Shown in pieces: positions 61,859-64,000 of a stretch of 64,000 nucleotides of DNA. This DNA comes from JACDCY01 sp964350145 (lineage in GTDB: Bacteria; Gemmatimonadota; Gemmatimonadetes; Gemmatimonadales; Gemmatimonadaceae), in assembly GCA_964350145.1 (NCBI GenBank), contig CAYGJL010000008.1:1-64000 (forward strand), read 5' to 3'. A program made the position numbers and the translations under genes. The notes under the pieces were generated by a model. The model did no database searches and was not told the origin of the DNA. It saw only the letters and a program-made list of their open reading frames with translations. The stretch's first letter is position 1; each line of letters begins with the position of its first letter.

Positions 61859-62884
61859 TCAGGACAGGAGCACCCGACCGGAGCCCGCGCGGATCTCGCC
61901 TGCAACCCAGGCCCCCACACCCTCGCCGGCCGCCGCCGCCAGCACGGCAGCCACATCCGATGGGCCTGCCAGGACCATCATACCGACGCCCATGTTAAAG
62001 GTTCGAAACATCTCCTGCCGGTCAGTCACCCCGGCGCGAGTGATCGTTTCGAAAACATCCGGCACCTCCCAGCTCTTCATCTTCACCACCGCATCCAGCC
62101 CCGCCGGCAGCGCGCGATCGAGATTGCCCGGGATGCCGCCGCCGGTGATGTGCGCCAGCGCGTGCACTCGCGGGAGCACCGGCGCCAGCGCCCGCAGGTA
62201 CGACCGGTGCACCCGCAGCAGCACGTCCGCCACCGATTCCCGCGTCCCCGGATAGTCGTCGGTCACCGCGAGCCCGAGCCGGTCGAACAGCACGCTCCGG
62301 ACCAGCGAGTAGCCGTTGGTGTGGAAGCCCGAGCTCGCGAGCGCGATGACCGCGTCGCCCTCCCGCACCCTGGCGGCGCCGAGCACCGCGTCCTCCTCTA
62401 CCGCGCCGACGATGAAGCCGGCGAGGTCGTAGTCCGGCGGCGTGTACAGTCCGGGCATCTCCGCCGTCTCGCCGCCGACCAGGGCGCAGCCGTTCTCGCG
62501 GCAGCCGGCCGCGACGCCCGCTACCACGGCTTCCGCGACGGCCGCGTCGAGCTTGCCGAACGCGACGTAATCGAGAAAGAAGAGCGGAGTCGCGCCCTGC
62601 ACGAGGATGTCGTTCACGCAGTGATTCACGAGATCGTGCCCGATGGTGTCGTGCCGGCCCGCCTCGATGGCGACCTTGATCTTCGTGCCGACGCCGTCGG
62701 CGCTGGACACGAGGATCGGCGCGCGCATTCCGGATGGCATTCGAAACATCCCGCCGAAGCCGCCGAACGCGCCGAGCACACCGGCGGTGCGCGTGGACTC
62801 GACGAGCGCCTTGAGCCGGTGCTTGGCGTCGGCGGCGACCTCGAGATCGACGCCCGCCGCGCGATAGTCGAGCGCGTTAGTCAT
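61859..62884 (-). CDS. purM: Phosphoribosylformylglycinamidine cyclo-ligase
   Basis: 341 residues. LVSSADGVGTKIKVA, NDILVQGATPLFFLDYVA, LVGGETAEMPGLY, LASSGFHTNGYSLVR, and HITGGGIPGNLDRALP in the order of AIR synthetase. Purine pathway step 5. Lies 22 bp after the kinase gene. Confidence 0.96.
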   Translation of the reverse strand: MTNALDYRAAGVDLEVAADAKHRLKALVESTRTAGVLGAFGGFGGMFRMPSGMRAPILVSSADGVGTKIKVAIEAGRHDTIGHDLVNHCVNDILVQGATPLFFLDYVAFGKLDAAVAEAVVAGVAAGCRENGCALVGGETAEMPGLYTPPDYDLAGFIVGAVEEDAVLGAARVREGDAVIALASSGFHTNGYSLVRSVLFDRLGLAVTDDYPGTRESVADVLLRVHRSYLRALAPVLPRVHALAHITGGGIPGNLDRALPAGLDAVVKMKSWEVPDVFETITRAGVTDRQEMFRTFNMGVGMMVLAGPSDVAAVLAAAAGEGVGAWVAGEIRAGSGRVLLS

Positions 62885-62906
62885 GCCCCCGGGCCCACTG
62901 CCATCA

Positions 62907-63818
62907 CTATAACTCTTCCTCGAACGCGACGAGCTTGCGGAAGTCGCGGATACGGCACGCGAGATCGTCCCGCGTGATCCCCATCAAACGGTCAATCGAA
63001 AACTTCTCCACGGCGAACGAGCCCATCGCCGAGCCGTAGATCACCGCGCGCCGCATGTTGCCTTCGGACAGGTCGCCGGTTTTCGCGAGGTAGCCGATGA
63101 ATCCGCCCGCGAACGAATCGCCCGCGCCCGTAGGATCGAACACGCTCTCCAGCGGATACGCCGGCGCGAAGAAAATCGTGTCTTCGGTGAACATGAACGC
63201 GCCGTGCTCGCCCTTCTTGATGATGACGTGTTTGGGTCCCTGCGCCATGATCCAGCGCGCGGCCTGCACGAGGTTCGCCTTCTCCGAGAGCTGCCGCGCC
63301 TCGCCGTCGTTCACGGTGATCAGGTCCACGTGCTTCAGCAGCTCCATCAGCTCCGGGCGCCGGCTCTCGATCCAGAAGTTCATCGTGTCGCACGCCACGA
63401 GCTTCGGCCGGTTCACCTGCTTCAGCACTTCGAGCTGCAGCCGCGGGTCAATGTTCGCGAGGAACACGAACGGGGCGGACTTGAATGCGTCGGGAATCTT
63501 GGGGCTGAAGCGCGAGAACACTCCCAGGTGCGTCTCGAGCGTCTCCGCGGAATTGAGATCGTGCCGGTAGCGCCCTCTCCAGCGGAATGACGCGCCCTCG
63601 GCGCGCTCCAGCCCGCTGAGGTCCACGCCGCGCTCGGCAAGCGGCGCGAGCTTGTCTATCGGATAGTCGTCGCCAACGACGCCAACGAGCTGCACGGGCG
63701 TGAGCAGGCTGGCGGCCGCCGAGAAGAACGTCCCCGACCCGCCGAGCACGTCGTCGGCTTTTCCGAACGGCGTCTCCACGGAGTCCAGCGCCACGGATCC
63801 CACTACGAGTACGGTCAC
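62907..63818 (-). CDS. PfkB family carbohydrate kinase
   Basis: 303 residues from GTG 63818 (GTGA overlap with argS stop). N-motif GGSGTFFSAAASLLT near 26-40, C-motif DPTGAGDSFAGGFIGYLAK near 240 with catalytic Asp. Substrate unknown; the length and DTMNFWIESRRPELMELL region fit a group of PfkB kinases common in Gemmatimonadota and related phyla. A frame to 63950 overlaps argS. Confidence 0.9.
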   Translation of the reverse strand: MTVLVVGSVALDSVETPFGKADDVLGGSGTFFSAAASLLTPVQLVGVVGDDYPIDKLAPLAERGVDLSGLERAEGASFRWRGRYRHDLNSAETLETHLGVFSRFSPKIPDAFKSAPFVFLANIDPRLQLEVLKQVNRPKLVACDTMNFWIESRRPELMELLKHVDLITVNDGEARQLSEKANLVQAARWIMAQGPKHVIIKKGEHGAFMFTEDTIFFAPAYPLESVFDPTGAGDSFAGGFIGYLAKTGDLSEGNMRRAVIYGSAMGSFAVEKFSIDRLMGITRDDLACRIRDFRKLVAFEEEL

Positions 63819-64000
63819 ATTCTCTCCGGTGCGGTTATTCCGAGCGCGGACAATCCATTTGCCAGGACGATCTGCGCGGCGCGCGCGAGCACGAGCCGCG
63901 CGCGCATGAGGGGCGGCTCCTGGCCGAGCACGTGGTGCTTGTGATACCACAGGTGCGCGAGCCGCGCGGTCTCCAGAAGGTAACCGGCCAGGCGCTGCGG
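63815..64000 (-). CDS. argS: Arginyl-tRNA synthetase, C-terminal end (partial)
   Basis: The last 61 residues run from the window edge to TGA at 63815: the DALR anticodon-binding domain with RLAGYLLETARLAHLWYHKHH, and the usual finish LANGLSALGITAPERM. Same strand and overlapping with the kinase gene. Only the tail is visible. Confidence 0.9.
   Translation of the reverse strand, partial: PQRLAGYLLETARLAHLWYHKHHVLGQEPPLMRARLVLARAAQIVLANGLSALGITAPERM

Overview
The window is a GC-rich bacterial chromosome segment with long head-to-tail operons, very tight gene spacing and many 1-, 4- or 8-bp start/stop overlaps. GTG and TTG starts are frequent. A Gram-negative envelope is implied by a TonB-dependent BtuB, lipoproteins and a predicted beta-barrel. 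The mix of a MoxR/BatA/BatB operon, a full mannose-family PTS with HPr kinase, cobalamin import, SelB, Ig-domain lipoproteins and FlgD/type-IX-like sorting domains fits Gemmatimonadota best; that placement is inference from gene content, not a tree. One 100-N assembly gap lies inside batA.

Layout. 1-5.0 kb: moxR-DUF58-BatD-like-batA-batB/C aerotolerance-type operon (minus). 5.1-7.8 kb: rluB-like pseudouridine synthase, scpB, scpA and an M50 protease. 7.9-8.1 kb: rpsT. 8.2-11.9 kb: pyrR-pyrB-pyrC plus a coiled-coil zinc-ribbon protein. 12.1-17.9 kb: a five-gene overlapping operon (SDR, DAACS symporter, MHS-type MFS, class A beta-lactamase-like protein, AbgT). 18-19.6 kb: small hypotheticals and a decayed methyltransferase. 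19.7-22.7 kb: an apparently inserted cassette (acyltransferase-aminotransferase fusion plus PAP2 protein) bracketed by two copies of the ppc 5' end, then intact ppc. 25.5-28.7 kb: two secreted lipoproteins. 28.8-30.6 kb: two serine tRNAs, an integrase-like tail, a pilin-like gene and a half tRNA, which look like the remains of an integrated element. 30.7-36 kb: phosphopantetheinyl transferase, GHL10-type lipoprotein, tadA, clpB. 36-37.5 kb: VapBC-like pair and an XRE/membrane-protein pair. 38-41.3 kb: selB, DUF1697, recO. 41.3-47.7 kb: a cobalamin-riboswitch operon (btuF-btuC-btuD-btuB-PP-loop ATPase-cytosolic cobalamin-binding protein). 47.8-64 kb: a long minus-strand block (argS, pfkB-type kinase, purM, beta-barrel protein, ribD-ribE-ribBA-ribH, nusB, glycosyltransferase, hprK, PTS EIIA-B-C-D, ptsH, ptsI, metK, DUF151, hypothetical).

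The most unusual feature is non-coding. At least nine intergenic loci carry short sequences built on a 7-bp period, with different heptamers at different loci (TGACTAG, AGCCAAY, CAATCAC, TGCYAGC and mixed GGACTGA/ATCGACG types). Four loci fold as long inverted repeats, and two of these share a 33-bp identical core 6.6 kb apart. Other notable items are an 85-bp palindrome inserted in frame in the DUF58 gene, the ppc-bracketed cassette, and a cobalamin operon carrying a diphthine-ammonia-ligase homologue.
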